Shown: piece after piece, positions 1 through 8,709 of the stretch | Layout: each line of letters begins with the position of its first letter | How positions within the stretch are numbered: the first letter of the stretch is position 1 | Assembly: GCF_042432805.1 (NCBI RefSeq) | Contig: NZ_JBHLWO010000002.1 | Span: 1,178,001 to 1,242,000 of the forward strand | Source of the DNA: Olivibacter oleidegradans | GTDB taxonomy: Bacteria > Bacteroidota > Bacteroidia > Sphingobacteriales > Sphingobacteriaceae | Reading direction: 5' to 3' | DNA length: 64,000 bases | The notes under the pieces: generated by a model | What the model saw: only the letters and a program-made list of their open reading frames with translations | The model's database searches: none | What the model was told of the DNA's origin: nothing | Position numbers and translations under genes: made by a program

Positions 1-1
1 T

Positions 2-910
2 TTTTTCAAAGGACAAGTGGATGCGACCAGTGAAGGCGTTATTTATATTGTCCGACTTCCGCGTTTACTATTGGGACTACTTGTAGGAGCTGCACTTGGT
101 ATATCCGGTGCTGCCATTCAGGGGATATTCCGTAATCCACTTGCAGAACCTGGCTTGATAGGCATCTCCGCGGGTGCTTCTCTTATGGCGGTTATTGTCA
201 TCACATTGGAATTAAGTTTACTTGCGGGATTAAGTAGTCTGTTTGGATATTATTTATTATCATTCGGAGCCTTTATCGGAGCTGGTGTCGTCGCTTTCAT
301 GGTATATAATATAGCACGGACCAACGGTCGTGCCAATGTAGCCACCATGTTACTTGCCGGCATCGCGATTAATGCCTTTGCTACGGCGTTGACTGGGCTA
401 ATGACCTATTTGGCGAACGAACAACAATTACGTACCATTACATTTTGGATGCTGGGTAGTTTGGGTGGAGCCACTTGGCAGACAGTGGGGAGTGCTGCTC
501 CTTTCATTCTAATTCCTTTAATTATCTTACCGTTTTTAGGAAAATCATTGAATGCCTTTTCTTTGGGCGAGACACAGGCTAGCATTTTGGGATTAAACCC
601 TAACCGGGTGAAGATGCAAGTGGTGGTGTTGGCCACGATGGCTGTTGGCGCTTCGGTAGCTGTATCCGGAATTATCAGTTTTGTTGGCTTACTCGTGCCG
701 CATATTATTCGTTTAGTGGGGGGAGTTGATCATAAGTTTGTATTACCGGCATCTGCAATATTTGGCGCACTTACTTTGGCCGTAGCGGATGTACTGGCGC
801 GCATTTTAGCGGCTCCGATTGAATTGCCGATTGGCGTAATTACCGCCCTTTTGGGTTCACCTGTTTTCTTGTTTATACTTATTAAAGAGAAGAAAAAACT
901 CTTTAGCTAA
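2..910 (+). CDS. hmuU: Heme/iron ABC transporter permease, FecCD family (5' partial)
   Basis: Inner-membrane permease of an importer for heme or ferric siderophore; it would pass substrate from a periplasmic binding protein to the cytoplasm. The frame is open to the left edge (a GTG at 17 is only internal), and about 40-50 N-terminal residues, including the first membrane helix, are missing compared with the usual 330-350 residues. The FecCD hallmark is clear just after the edge (GAALGISGAAIQGIFRNPLA, then EPGLIGISAGAS), and repeated hydrophobic helices follow to the C terminus. The ATPase gene starts 12 bases downstream, so the two are co-transcribed. The heme assignment rests on the HmuV-like partner; a siderophore substrate is equally possible. 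Confidence 0.85.
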   Translation, partial: FFKGQVDATSEGVIYIVRLPRLLLGLLVGAALGISGAAIQGIFRNPLAEPGLIGISAGASLMAVIVITLELSLLAGLSSLFGYYLLSFGAFIGAGVVAFMVYNIARTNGRANVATMLLAGIAINAFATALTGLMTYLANEQQLRTITFWMLGSLGGATWQTVGSAAPFILIPLIILPFLGKSLNAFSLGETQASILGLNPNRVKMQVVVLATMAVGASVAVSGIISFVGLLVPHIIRLVGGVDHKFVLPASAIFGALTLAVADVLARILAAPIELPIGVITALLGSPVFLFILIKEKKKLFS

Positions 911-922
911 CATAAATTCATT

Positions 923-1768
923 ATGCTTACAGCCACTGCCTTGAACTATAAGGTTGGAAAACATTATTTGCTGCGTGACATCAGCTTTCAGATCCGACCA
1001 GGAGAATTACTGGCCGTTCTTGGTGCGAATGGCGCCGGAAAATCGACCTTAATAAATATCCTGAGTGGAGAAAAAAAGCCAACATCAGGTAAGGTCTTAC
1101 TTTTTGATAAGGAATTGTCATCCTATTTACCGCAAGAACTGGCCAAGAAAAGGACAATTCTCCAGCAACACAATAGTGTACATTTAAACTTCTCAGTTAA
1201 TGAAGTTCTTCTTATGGGAAGGTATCCACATTTTAGGTTTCGCCCGGATATAAAAGATCTCATTGCTGTGGAGGAAGCGATGGAGGTATGTGGTATCAGC
1301 CATCTTGTAGATCGGTCTTATCTATCGCTTTCGGGTGGCGAGCAGCAACGCGTCCAATATGCCCGAGTGCTGTGTCAAATTTGGGATCAACCCGAAAGCC
1401 TTTTATTGATGGATGAGCCTGTTGCTGCCTTAGACCCTCAATACCAGCAACAGACAATGGCAATTGCCAGAGCATTTAGCCAACGGGGTTATATGGTTAT
1501 TGCTGTATTGCATGAAATCAATTTGGCAGCACAATACGCTGATCGTATCCTCATGCTAAAGGGTGGCAGAAAATGGCTGGATGGTACGCCGGTTGAGGTT
1601 TTGACACCCAGCCATATTTACGCTATTTTTAGCACGGAAGTTGATGTGATGGTTAATAAAAGAACCTTGCAGCCAATAGTTATTCCAAAACAAATAAATC
1701 TTGATATTAACCGTTTCAACTCGCTATTTTATCCAGTTGCGATTGATCATACGGAGGTTACTACCTAA
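923..1768 (+). CDS. hmuV: Heme ABC transporter ATP-binding protein
   Basis: ATPase subunit that powers the permease encoded just upstream. Visible motifs are Walker A GANGAGKST (residues 34-42), the Q-loop region around ILQQHNSV, signature LSGGEQQRVQYARVL (about 136-150) and Walker B LLLMDEP (about 159-165). The switch histidine is in VLHEINLAAQYADRI. The phrase LSGGEQQRVQ-ARVL and the DGTP-EVLTP tail are typical of HmuV. The length, 281 residues, is slightly longer than the usual 255-270 because of a C-terminal extension. The stop codon overlaps by 8 bases the 3' end of the convergent AraC-type regulator. Confidence 0.9.
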   Translation: MLTATALNYKVGKHYLLRDISFQIRPGELLAVLGANGAGKSTLINILSGEKKPTSGKVLLFDKELSSYLPQELAKKRTILQQHNSVHLNFSVNEVLLMGRYPHFRFRPDIKDLIAVEEAMEVCGISHLVDRSYLSLSGGEQQRVQYARVLCQIWDQPESLLLMDEPVAALDPQYQQQTMAIARAFSQRGYMVIAVLHEINLAAQYADRILMLKGGRKWLDGTPVEVLTPSHIYAIFSTEVDVMVNKRTLQPIVIPKQINLDINRFNSLFYPVAIDHTEVTT

Positions 1769-2732
1769 TATCACTCGGTGCGATCCCAAAATATTTTTTA
1801 AAGGCGGCACTGAAATTCTGTTGATGGTTATATCCGGTTGCATTGGCTACTTCGGCTATACTTTTGCCTTCATCCAGTAAAAGTGACCGGGCTTTTTCCA
1901 TCCGAACCCTCGTTAAGTAATCATATATGGTAATTGAAAAATAATCTTTAAATGACTGGCGCAGTTTGGATTCACTCATGCCAATCTCTTCAGCTAAGGT
2001 CTTTTGCGTTGGAGCTTGTGCGTAGCGTTCGTCTAGAATAGCCCTCGCTTTAAGCAATTTAACAACGTCGTCACTAGCTAATGGTTCTCTTTCTTCTATA
2101 AAGCTGTCATTTAGCTGCTCTAGTTGATATACAAGCAGCTCAGATATTTTGGACTCCGTATGGATGCGGCGTAATTCACCGGTACGTTTATTGTCTTTCA
2201 GTTCGGATATAACTTTGAGCATTTCATGCGTAACAAACATGTCGTCGTGAGCAAAAGATGTGTATTGCCCCTTATTGATCTTTTGTACAAAATCTTCATG
2301 TAAAACGGATTCAGGTGCAATCAGCCTGAAATAAAAATCTTTTGATAAAACAACCAGGAAGTAATCGTATTCAGTACCCGATTGTAGCTCGTAATCTTCT
2401 ACGAAGGAAGGTATGTAGCGTACATTATGCCGCCCCCTGCCATGAAAAGATGTCTTGATTTTTCTGTTATCCTGATGCCGATAGAATACAAATTGGCTTG
2501 TAACGGTTTCGCCTTGAACTTCTGTATGTATGCGAACCGGCCCTTTGAAACTCATTTCGGAATAAAGAATGAATAGACCGCCGGTAGAAAGCTGATAGTT
2601 GGCCATATGAATAGGATGGCGTTCTATGACGGTCTTTTTTTCGTTCAGGGGGCTATTTGGAAGACAGGTGTCGGGTATGTCTTCTATAAATAACCAATCC
2701 TGTAAGCCTTCAATTCTACTTTTTACAATCAT
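1761..2732 (-). CDS. AraC family transcriptional regulator (PchR-like)
   Basis: DNA-binding regulator of 323 residues. The C-terminal third (about 225-323) holds two helix-turn-helix units: KTLAEEIGMSESKLRQSFK and SIAEVANATGYNHQQNFSAA, ending in FKKYFGIAPSDIR, the AraC signature. The N-terminal 200 residues form a ligand-sensing domain like that of siderophore-responsive PchR proteins rather than a sugar-binding cupin. Its 3' end overlaps hmuV on the other strand by 8 bases. Such regulators commonly control nearby iron or heme uptake, so hmuUV is the likely target; this is inferred from family and position only. Confidence 0.85.
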   Translation of the reverse strand: MIVKSRIEGLQDWLFIEDIPDTCLPNSPLNEKKTVIERHPIHMANYQLSTGGLFILYSEMSFKGPVRIHTEVQGETVTSQFVFYRHQDNRKIKTSFHGRGRHNVRYIPSFVEDYELQSGTEYDYFLVVLSKDFYFRLIAPESVLHEDFVQKINKGQYTSFAHDDMFVTHEMLKVISELKDNKRTGELRRIHTESKISELLVYQLEQLNDSFIEEREPLASDDVVKLLKARAILDERYAQAPTQKTLAEEIGMSESKLRQSFKDYFSITIYDYLTRVRMEKARSLLLDEGKSIAEVANATGYNHQQNFSAAFKKYFGIAPSDIR

Positions 2733-2751
2733 GATTTGGCTATTATTTTCA

Positions 2752-2759
2752 CAAATATA
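2752..2759 (-). promoter_or_regulatory. Candidate -7 promoter element for the AraC gene
   Basis: Read on the minus strand this is TATATTTG, an exact match to the Bacteroidota -7 consensus TAnnTTTG, 20 bases upstream of the AraC start codon. No clear TTTG -33 element is present at the usual distance, so the call is tentative. Confidence 0.3.
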
Positions 2760-2884
2760 AGCTATTACTTTAATTTATACTTATTCTAAATAATATATTT
2801 CATGATTGGTCTTGCCACTAATAAATGCTCTTTGTCGGTTACGACGAGGCTATAGGTCTTGTTTATAAACTGTTTAAAAGGCTA

Positions 2885-3418
2885 TTATTGGTTTTCATTA
2901 ACTTTTTTCCACCAATGTTGCAGTCTTTTATCCTCAAGATCTTCTTTTTCAGATAAATCGATGCTTTTATTTACCATGTATAGGTTGTTTTCCTGTAGCG
3001 TATCGGGTTCCGGAAAAGGAGAACTATAATTTTTGCTTATTTTTATTTTTCCGGTTAGTGACTCAACAGATTGTCCCTGATCATGATCATAAGCAGCTAT
3101 TCTAAAGGTTGACGGCGCCATTACCTCCAATTTCATTAAGCTTGTATAGATATAAACGGGATACTTTTCTCGATCGATCTTAAAGAACATATCCCCATTT
3201 GCTCTCCAGCATTGTACGTTGTCTATAAGGGTATCCTTTAATGTACTCTCTTTATCAATAATATAGAGTATATCGGTGCCGGTTAATTTTTTAATTTGAG
3301 CGGGTAATGAGATATCGCCATTTAAACTCGAAATTTTCTCCTGATTGTCATTGGTTGACTGAGTGCATCCATGGGTCAAAATGACTAACAAAAGCAAAAA
3401 AAATAGAGAAACTCGCAT
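2885..3418 (-). CDS. Lipoprotein with a FecR-like domain
   Basis: From the ATG at 3418 the product starts MRVSLFFLLLLVILTHGC, a lipoprotein signal peptide whose lipobox Cys is residue 18. An in-frame ATG at 3457 would put 13 extra residues before it and begin inside a palindrome, so 3418 is preferred. The middle part (DMFFKIDREKYPVYIY, LEVMAPSTFRIAAYDHD, SLTGKIKI) follows the order of the FecR domain: F-V-kdp-PF-V-T, then l-V-GT-FnV-aY, then l-eGkV. FecR proteins are normally membrane anti-sigma factors; here there is no N-terminal anti-sigma part and no sigma factor nearby. The similarity is my reading of motif spacing. The function is unknown; sensing in the periplasm is one possibility. 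Confidence 0.6.
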   Translation of the reverse strand: MRVSLFFLLLLVILTHGCTQSTNDNQEKISSLNGDISLPAQIKKLTGTDILYIIDKESTLKDTLIDNVQCWRANGDMFFKIDREKYPVYIYTSLMKLEVMAPSTFRIAAYDHDQGQSVESLTGKIKISKNYSSPFPEPDTLQENNLYMVNKSIDLSEKEDLEDKRLQHWWKKVNENQ

Positions 3419-3450
3419 ACTTAATTTGGTTGAATAGTATGCAAAATAGG

Positions 3451-3467
3451 CAATCAAAATTTGATTG
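3451..3467. promoter_or_regulatory. Perfect 8-bp inverted repeat upstream of the FecR-like lipoprotein gene
   Basis: CAATCAAA-A-TTTGATTG is a perfect palindrome of 8-base arms around one base. It lies 33 to 49 bases upstream of the ATG at 3418, where the promoter is expected; a TATTTTGC sequence resembling a -7 element lies between it and the gene on the minus strand. It is a plausible operator. Confidence 0.4.
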
Positions 3468-3513
3468 TCAATTTATTTATATTCTTCCTTACAAAAAACT
3501 TAAAAGTGTAAAA

Positions 3514-4053
3514 CTATTTGACATCAGGAACTGTCCACAAATAAATAGTTGAGTTACCCACTAGCATTTGTTTATCGGGCTTCCAGTCACCCATATCGAA
3601 AGCATGTGAAACAACGCGTGTTCCAGGTTTTAACTGGAGTAATTTTGGACGCAACTTTATATTAACAGAAGGCAATAGATAAAGCGAAACCACCGAAGCC
3701 TTACTGAAATCGGCTTTGAACAGATCTTGTTGTAAAAAGGCAACCTTATTCTCCACAGCTGCTTTTTGTGCATTTTCGCGTGCTTCTTGAATACGTTCCG
3801 GATCTATATCAATTCCCACAGCTTTGGCGCCGAATTTCTTTGCGGCTGTTACTACTATACGACCGTCCCCACAACCCAAATCATATAACATATCGTTTGG
3901 CCCTACATTGGCCAAGGTCAACATCGCTTCCACCACCTCCTGTTTAGTAGGTACGTAGGGAACATCCTTGTCGATCATTTGCTGGGCTTGCATGGTAATT
4001 GGAACCATGAATGCCAGCATCAACATACCGTAAAGAACTGTAATTGCCTTCAT
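3514..4053 (-). CDS. Exported class I SAM-dependent methyltransferase-like protein
   Basis: A 179-residue protein with a Rossmann methyltransferase core: motif I YDLGCGDGR (residues 57-65), the acidic loop VGIDIDPERI (79-88), and QQDLFKADFSKASVV around residue 110. Unusually, residues 1-23 look like a cleavable signal peptide (hydrophobic stretch, then MQAQQ), so the enzyme would act outside the cytoplasm, where S-adenosylmethionine is not expected. The ATG at 4053 is the natural start, because removing the signal would leave only the mature domain. It lies in the same direction as the permease gene downstream of it in coordinates but is separated by about 75 bases. The substrate is unknown. 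Confidence 0.75.
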   Translation of the reverse strand: MKAITVLYGMLMLAFMVPITMQAQQMIDKDVPYVPTKQEVVEAMLTLANVGPNDMLYDLGCGDGRIVVTAAKKFGAKAVGIDIDPERIQEARENAQKAAVENKVAFLQQDLFKADFSKASVVSLYLLPSVNIKLRPKLLQLKPGTRVVSHAFDMGDWKPDKQMLVGNSTIYLWTVPDVK

Positions 4054-4128
4054 CTTATTGAATTTTAGTTAACAACTTGATTTTCTTAACGTTTTGAAAA
4101 AACAATAGTTTTTATTTTTTCAAAATTG

Positions 4129-5469
4129 TTACCTTCGAAAAAGACTGAAAACGATAAATCCAATAAATAATACGAATACGCCGAACATAGCCCCCACACC
4201 GGTATAGGCTAAGCTGCTATAAAGGAGCAGGGAGCTACTTATACAGAAGATGGCGGGGAGCACCGGATAAAGTGGAACTTTGAATGGGCGTGTTATTTGA
4301 GGGTCTTTTTTTCTTAGAATAAATACTGCCACGCCGACTAACAAAAAGAAGAACCAAAAGACGGGTGCCGTGTAGTCAACTATCGTTTCAAAACCTTTCC
4401 GAGTCATTAATCCTAACAACACTAAAATAGTAGCGATTATTCCTTGTATTATTAAGGCTTTAACAGGGGTAGACGTTCGATGATTCCACTGGCTCAAACT
4501 CTTAAAAAAGGGAAAATCCTGACCGAGTGCATAATTTGAACGAGCTCCTGTAATGATGGTAGCGTTTGCAGAAGTCAATGCGGAGATGGCAACAAGCAGG
4601 CCTATAAATTTTGCTGCATTTTCTCCCCATGTAAACCGCATTAAATCGGCTGCGACCGCATCGGAAGAAGCCATTCGTTCGTGTCCTAAGACATAAATAA
4701 AGGTGTAATTGACAAGAAGGTAGACAATTGTAATGATCAAAATACTCCAAACCAACGCTTTAGCCATGCCTTTAGCCCCCGTTTTCAATTCAGCCGAAAT
4801 ATAGGCGGCTTCATTCCATCCACCAAAGGTTAATAGTACGAACACCATTGCCATCCCTAAAGAAGAAGAGGTAGATATATCGGATTTAATCGGCAGAGAC
4901 GACGCTTCTATTGTAGGGGTAACGAACAAACCGACAATGATAATCAATACAATGCCGCCTACTTCCAACAGCGTAAAAAGCTTTTGTGCGATAGCACCAA
5001 AAGTGAGCCCCAGTATATTTAGAATGGTTAGTGTTATAACGATCGCAAGGGCATACATTCCTTCAGAATAGGGGCCGATTGTGTAGAATTGCGTTGCATA
5101 GTCACCGAAAATAAAAGCAAGTAACGCAATGGATCCTGTTTGAATGACTACCATTCTTGTCCATGCAAATAAAAAGGCAAGAGGTTTTCCGTATGCACGG
5201 TATAAAAAATGATAATCGCCCCCTGTATGCGGATAGGTAGCACACAATTCTGCATAGCTCAATGCTCCTATAAGGGAAACCGCTCCTCCTACTAACCAGG
5301 TAAGAAGAAATAAGGTGTCATTGCTTGTATTGAGTGCCACCAACGAAGGTGTTTTAAATACGCCGGCTCCGATCACAATTCCCACGATGAGCGCGACCGC
5401 GTCTACCGTGCCGAGCGTTTTTCGGGGCTTGTCATTTAAGCTGGCATTTTCTATTGATTTCCAGGGCAC
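4129..5469 (-). CDS. APC family amino acid permease
   Basis: Inner-membrane amino acid transporter of 446 residues with about 12 hydrophobic helices. The first helix carries the APC signature VGIVIGAGVFKTPSLVA (about 28-44), the substrate-binding glycine motif of the family, and the helix 6 region reads FVLLTFGGWNEAAYISAEL. Its size and the short cytoplasmic tail fit the APC superfamily (LAT/basic amino acid type). The specific substrate cannot be read from sequence. It stands alone as a transcription unit between the methyltransferase-like gene and the glycoconjugate operon. Confidence 0.88.
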   Translation of the reverse strand: MPWKSIENASLNDKPRKTLGTVDAVALIVGIVIGAGVFKTPSLVALNTSNDTLFLLTWLVGGAVSLIGALSYAELCATYPHTGGDYHFLYRAYGKPLAFLFAWTRMVVIQTGSIALLAFIFGDYATQFYTIGPYSEGMYALAIVITLTILNILGLTFGAIAQKLFTLLEVGGIVLIIIVGLFVTPTIEASSLPIKSDISTSSSLGMAMVFVLLTFGGWNEAAYISAELKTGAKGMAKALVWSILIITIVYLLVNYTFIYVLGHERMASSDAVAADLMRFTWGENAAKFIGLLVAISALTSANATIITGARSNYALGQDFPFFKSLSQWNHRTSTPVKALIIQGIIATILVLLGLMTRKGFETIVDYTAPVFWFFFLLVGVAVFILRKKDPQITRPFKVPLYPVLPAIFCISSSLLLYSSLAYTGVGAMFGVFVLFIGFIVFSLFRR

Positions 5470-5560
5470 GTATTAGACAAATTAAAGAGTATAAACCATA
5501 TAAGCCTCTGCTTTAATACAAACTTTGCTTGCCAATTGTTTTTAGAAGTAAAGAAAGCCT

Positions 5561-6094
5561 CTATTGACCTTTTATTTCCGTATCGGATTTTTGTATTAGC
5601 GAATTCAGTTTATGGGTACTCCAAAAAGTGTAGTAAACGGCTATCAGACAAGCAAAAACTGCATTAAAACAAGCCAGTAGCGCACCGTCAAAGGTATACT
5701 TTGGAGGGACGATATAGTGGATAAACAGTAATCCAATAAAGGTAATTGCTAATGACGTTAAACCATTGTAAAGTCCTAATCGTAAAAACAAAGAGGTGTT
5801 TAAGCTATCTAATTTTCCTTCCAGGCCCAAGGGAGTAGCTACTATAAATTCAGTCGCCTTTTTCAGAAAATCAACGGTAATCGCCAACGGAATAAATAAA
5901 GCCATGGGTAATATAAATCGAGCGAAGCAGAACTCTCCTTTAAAAAGTGCAACAGAAGCAGGATTCTCAAAACTATAATAAGGAATGAAACCGTTGAATA
6001 CTAAATTAGGTAACATATACCAAATAAGCTTTTTGCGAATGAATATTCGGATTGCTTTATATTCACTTATTTTTTTTGCTGGATGCGTCGTCAT
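5561..6094 (-). CDS. Four-helix membrane protein, last gene of the glycoconjugate operon
   Basis: A 177-residue protein with about four hydrophobic helices (near 25-45, 58-80, 105-128 and 138-160) and charged termini. I recognise no family. Its ATG overlaps the TGA of the upstream condensation-domain gene (ATGA, 4 bases), so translation is coupled and it belongs to the operon that starts near 11950. A role in export, anchoring or membrane placement of the operon product is a guess from position. Confidence 0.75.
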   Translation of the reverse strand: MTTHPAKKISEYKAIRIFIRKKLIWYMLPNLVFNGFIPYYSFENPASVALFKGEFCFARFILPMALFIPLAITVDFLKKATEFIVATPLGLEGKLDSLNTSLFLRLGLYNGLTSLAITFIGLLFIHYIVPPKYTFDGALLACFNAVFACLIAVYYTFWSTHKLNSLIQKSDTEIKGQ

Positions 6095-7389
6095 GAATTA
6101 ACCGTATTAATTGGTGTAGGGATCGTCTCTTCTTCTATTAGACTGCTGAGTTTTTGTATTGCCCGTTCTAAAAATTGATTCGCATCCTTTTGGGGTAACA
6201 CTGCGTCATTTGAAGTAAATGTTATATCTAAAACGTTGTTATATGTGCTCATTACCATCGTGTTCGGGTTTTTCCATGGGAATGCTACAGTCGGACTGTA
6301 GATTTGTTCAACCGTGAACTTGTCAAAATGTGAGGGGATCGCTAGATTGCCCATGTTAGAGAAGGTAAAATCATGTGAGCCTTCGTTTACTCGTAAATGA
6401 TTTAATAGTTTGAGAACGATGGATTGAAAATGTGCATTTATGTAGGCAACTTCATTAGCATTGATTTTGGTTAAACCGACTTGTAACTGTTGCTTTAGAT
6501 CTTTAGCATGCTCCCAAACGGATGTATTTTTGCTACTTTTAAGGTCAACAATTGGCGCAAAAGCAAAAAGCTGGTCCTCTTTTAAACTAGTTATATATTT
6601 TCTGATGTCTACAGGGCATATTAATTTCCCTTTTGGTTTGGGAAAAGCGTGCGCTCCAACATCAAAAAATACCGCCGACATTAATGTATATAAAGAAACC
6701 TGGTTCTTTTTACAACAAGTAAGGAGCTTTCGGGTATCAACTGATGAAAAGCGGTGGCGCACCATATAGGTGTTATTCAAGTCAATTGTTTTGCTCTTAT
6801 CCAGCTGCTTTGGTAAAAATAGATGGGCAGCGCACTTTCCTATCAAAGCTTTCAAATTTAGTTGGACTCTTCTGATAGTGGATAATTTATGCGACACCAA
6901 ATCATTTCCAACCAAGGCTTGTGATTCACCGATATCCTTGCTAACGTCATCCAGCAAAAGAAGGAACTCTCGTAAAACGGCCGTAATGCTAACACCATCC
7001 GCTATGCAGTGTGGACAAATAAGTATAAAATCCGACGTCGGATTGCCGCGTATCCATATTAATTTAGCAAGTGGGCCTTGACTTACATTGAAATAGTCTT
7101 GCCAGCTTTTCTTAATTAAATTTAACCATTGAGTTTCATTGAACCGATCATATATCGTGATCGGAATAACCGGTGCATTTTCCGGTAAAATAAACGATGG
7201 ATACCCATTTACCTGTTTAATGACGGCACGTAAAAGTGGATGCTTTTGTTGAAGTTTATTGAGTGCCGCTTGGATTTGGTCCTGATTGAACAAACCGTTT
7301 AAGCTAAATGGAAAAATGCAATTGATGGCTTCTGTTTCGGCCACATACATGATCCGCTCTCCAACAGATAATCTACGTTGTGTTATCAT
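6091..7389 (-). CDS. Condensation-domain acyltransferase (second of two)
   Basis: A 432-residue stand-alone protein of the chloramphenicol acetyltransferase / NRPS-condensation / PapA superfamily. The active-site motif reads P126-H127-C-I-A-D131-G132: the catalytic second His and the structural Asp-Gly of HHxxxDG are kept, the first His is Pro. SAVFFDVG and CPVDIRKYI in the second half match the family. No peptide carrier or adenylation domain is present, which argues for an ester- or amide-forming acyltransferase like PapA rather than a peptide synthetase. The gene overlaps its upstream paralogue by 17 bases and its downstream neighbour by 4. Confidence 0.78.
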   Translation of the reverse strand: MITQRRLSVGERIMYVAETEAINCIFPFSLNGLFNQDQIQAALNKLQQKHPLLRAVIKQVNGYPSFILPENAPVIPITIYDRFNETQWLNLIKKSWQDYFNVSQGPLAKLIWIRGNPTSDFILICPHCIADGVSITAVLREFLLLLDDVSKDIGESQALVGNDLVSHKLSTIRRVQLNLKALIGKCAAHLFLPKQLDKSKTIDLNNTYMVRHRFSSVDTRKLLTCCKKNQVSLYTLMSAVFFDVGAHAFPKPKGKLICPVDIRKYITSLKEDQLFAFAPIVDLKSSKNTSVWEHAKDLKQQLQVGLTKINANEVAYINAHFQSIVLKLLNHLRVNEGSHDFTFSNMGNLAIPSHFDKFTVEQIYSPTVAFPWKNPNTMVMSTYNNVLDITFTSNDAVLPQKDANQFLERAIQKLSSLIEEETIPTPINTVNS

Positions 7390-8704
7390 GGTTTTTCTTT
7401 GCTGAGGTTATTAATAAAATCATCTCATTTCGTACAAATTCAATAATGCTTTTTGCTTTTTCTTGAGGTAAAAAGCCTTCATTTGATACGAAGGAAAAGT
7501 CCAATTCATCATTAAAGGTTGAGCAGATAATGGTAGAAGGATTAGCAAAAGGACCAATTACCATAGGGCTAAACACTGTTTCCAACGAGAAATTTTGATA
7601 TTCATTTTGTAATGGTATTCTTCCAATATTTGAAAACATAAGGTCATTTCCAACCTTTCCGTAAGTCAGCATTTTTATCATGCGGGGCAGAGCGCTATGT
7701 AATTTTTCGAAGGTCATTAGAAACTCGTAAGGTTTTAATGCCTTTATTTGTTTATCCACCACGGTCTGAAGTATTTGTGCTTCAGGCCAGAATGATTTAT
7801 GGTTCGCCTTTTTATTGGTTAATGTCAGTACCATCCCGAAAGAGAAGAGCTGATTTTCTCTTATTTGTTTAGCAAACTTCCTGATATCTACGGGACAGGA
7901 AATTTTGTTTTTTGACTCTGGTCCAGCCACTTTTTCATAAGCTTTAAGCAGGAGCAAGCCAATTGCAGTATTTACCGTAACGCCGTGTTTTTTACATATG
8001 GAAACCCAGATTGAGGTGCTTTCACGATCTAATTTTGAATGGAGCAAATAATCCCGGCTTCTGGTTAAGGTGCCACTGTTCTTGGTAGAAGTAAAGATAG
8101 CCGATATAGATAAAGCGGTTTTCAGAAGACCGGACAAACAGGAGGTTTTTACTTGATTGATCTTACTTTTACGAACTTCTATAGGGATGATATCATCGAT
8201 TCGCAGCAATCGGTTTTGCTTGTCAATATTTGATTCTTTGCCATCGAGAAAAGTCAGCAATTCACGTATTAAAAGTACGCCTCCTCCGCCATCGCATATG
8301 CAATGATGGAAAGACAGAATAAGATCTGAAGTTACATGGTTCGACAAACAGCTAACATGAAACATAGGCCCTTTCACGACGTCAAATTTAAGTCTAAGTC
8401 CCGCCAACGCTTCCTCCTGCCATTGATTGGCATGTTGCCACTCTTTTACAGTCAATGGAATAGGACTAATGGTGTCAGGGATGAAAAAATAGGGTTTTGG
8501 TGATGTAATCTCTGCGATTGCCATTTGAAGCTGAAGGTATTTAGCTTGCAATTTGGCTAAGGCTGCGGCCAAAGATTCATGTTCTATTTTACCTTTCAAC
8601 CTAATAGCGAATACGCCATTAAATGGTTCAGTTCCATCTCCAACCAGCGTTCGTTCTAAAAAAAGAAGCGGTCGTTCTTTCCTATATACGTTAATATCCG
8701 GCAT
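7373..8704 (-). CDS. Condensation-domain acyltransferase (first of two)
   Basis: A 443-residue paralogue of the next gene in the operon, with an intact catalytic motif H133-H134-C-I-C-D138-G139. Shared second-half motifs include KISCPVDIRKFAKQIRENQLF and a late FSNIGRIPL segment that matches FSNMGNLAI in the sister protein. In this superfamily the second His removes a proton from an acceptor hydroxyl or amine, which attacks an acyl thioester. Two copies suggest two different acylation positions or acyl chains. It starts 5 bases after the glycosyltransferase stop codon and overlaps the next gene by 17 bases. Confidence 0.8.
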   Translation of the reverse strand: MPDINVYRKERPLLFLERTLVGDGTEPFNGVFAIRLKGKIEHESLAAALAKLQAKYLQLQMAIAEITSPKPYFFIPDTISPIPLTVKEWQHANQWQEEALAGLRLKFDVVKGPMFHVSCLSNHVTSDLILSFHHCICDGGGGVLLIRELLTFLDGKESNIDKQNRLLRIDDIIPIEVRKSKINQVKTSCLSGLLKTALSISAIFTSTKNSGTLTRSRDYLLHSKLDRESTSIWVSICKKHGVTVNTAIGLLLLKAYEKVAGPESKNKISCPVDIRKFAKQIRENQLFSFGMVLTLTNKKANHKSFWPEAQILQTVVDKQIKALKPYEFLMTFEKLHSALPRMIKMLTYGKVGNDLMFSNIGRIPLQNEYQNFSLETVFSPMVIGPFANPSTIICSTFNDELDFSFVSNEGFLPQEKAKSIIEFVRNEMILLITSAKKNHDNTT

Positions 8705-8709
8705 GGTAG

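Noticed and set aside
6461..7081. Two plus-strand frames opposite the condensation-domain gene
   Set aside because: They are antisense to a gene with an intact catalytic motif and have no signal or family resemblance.
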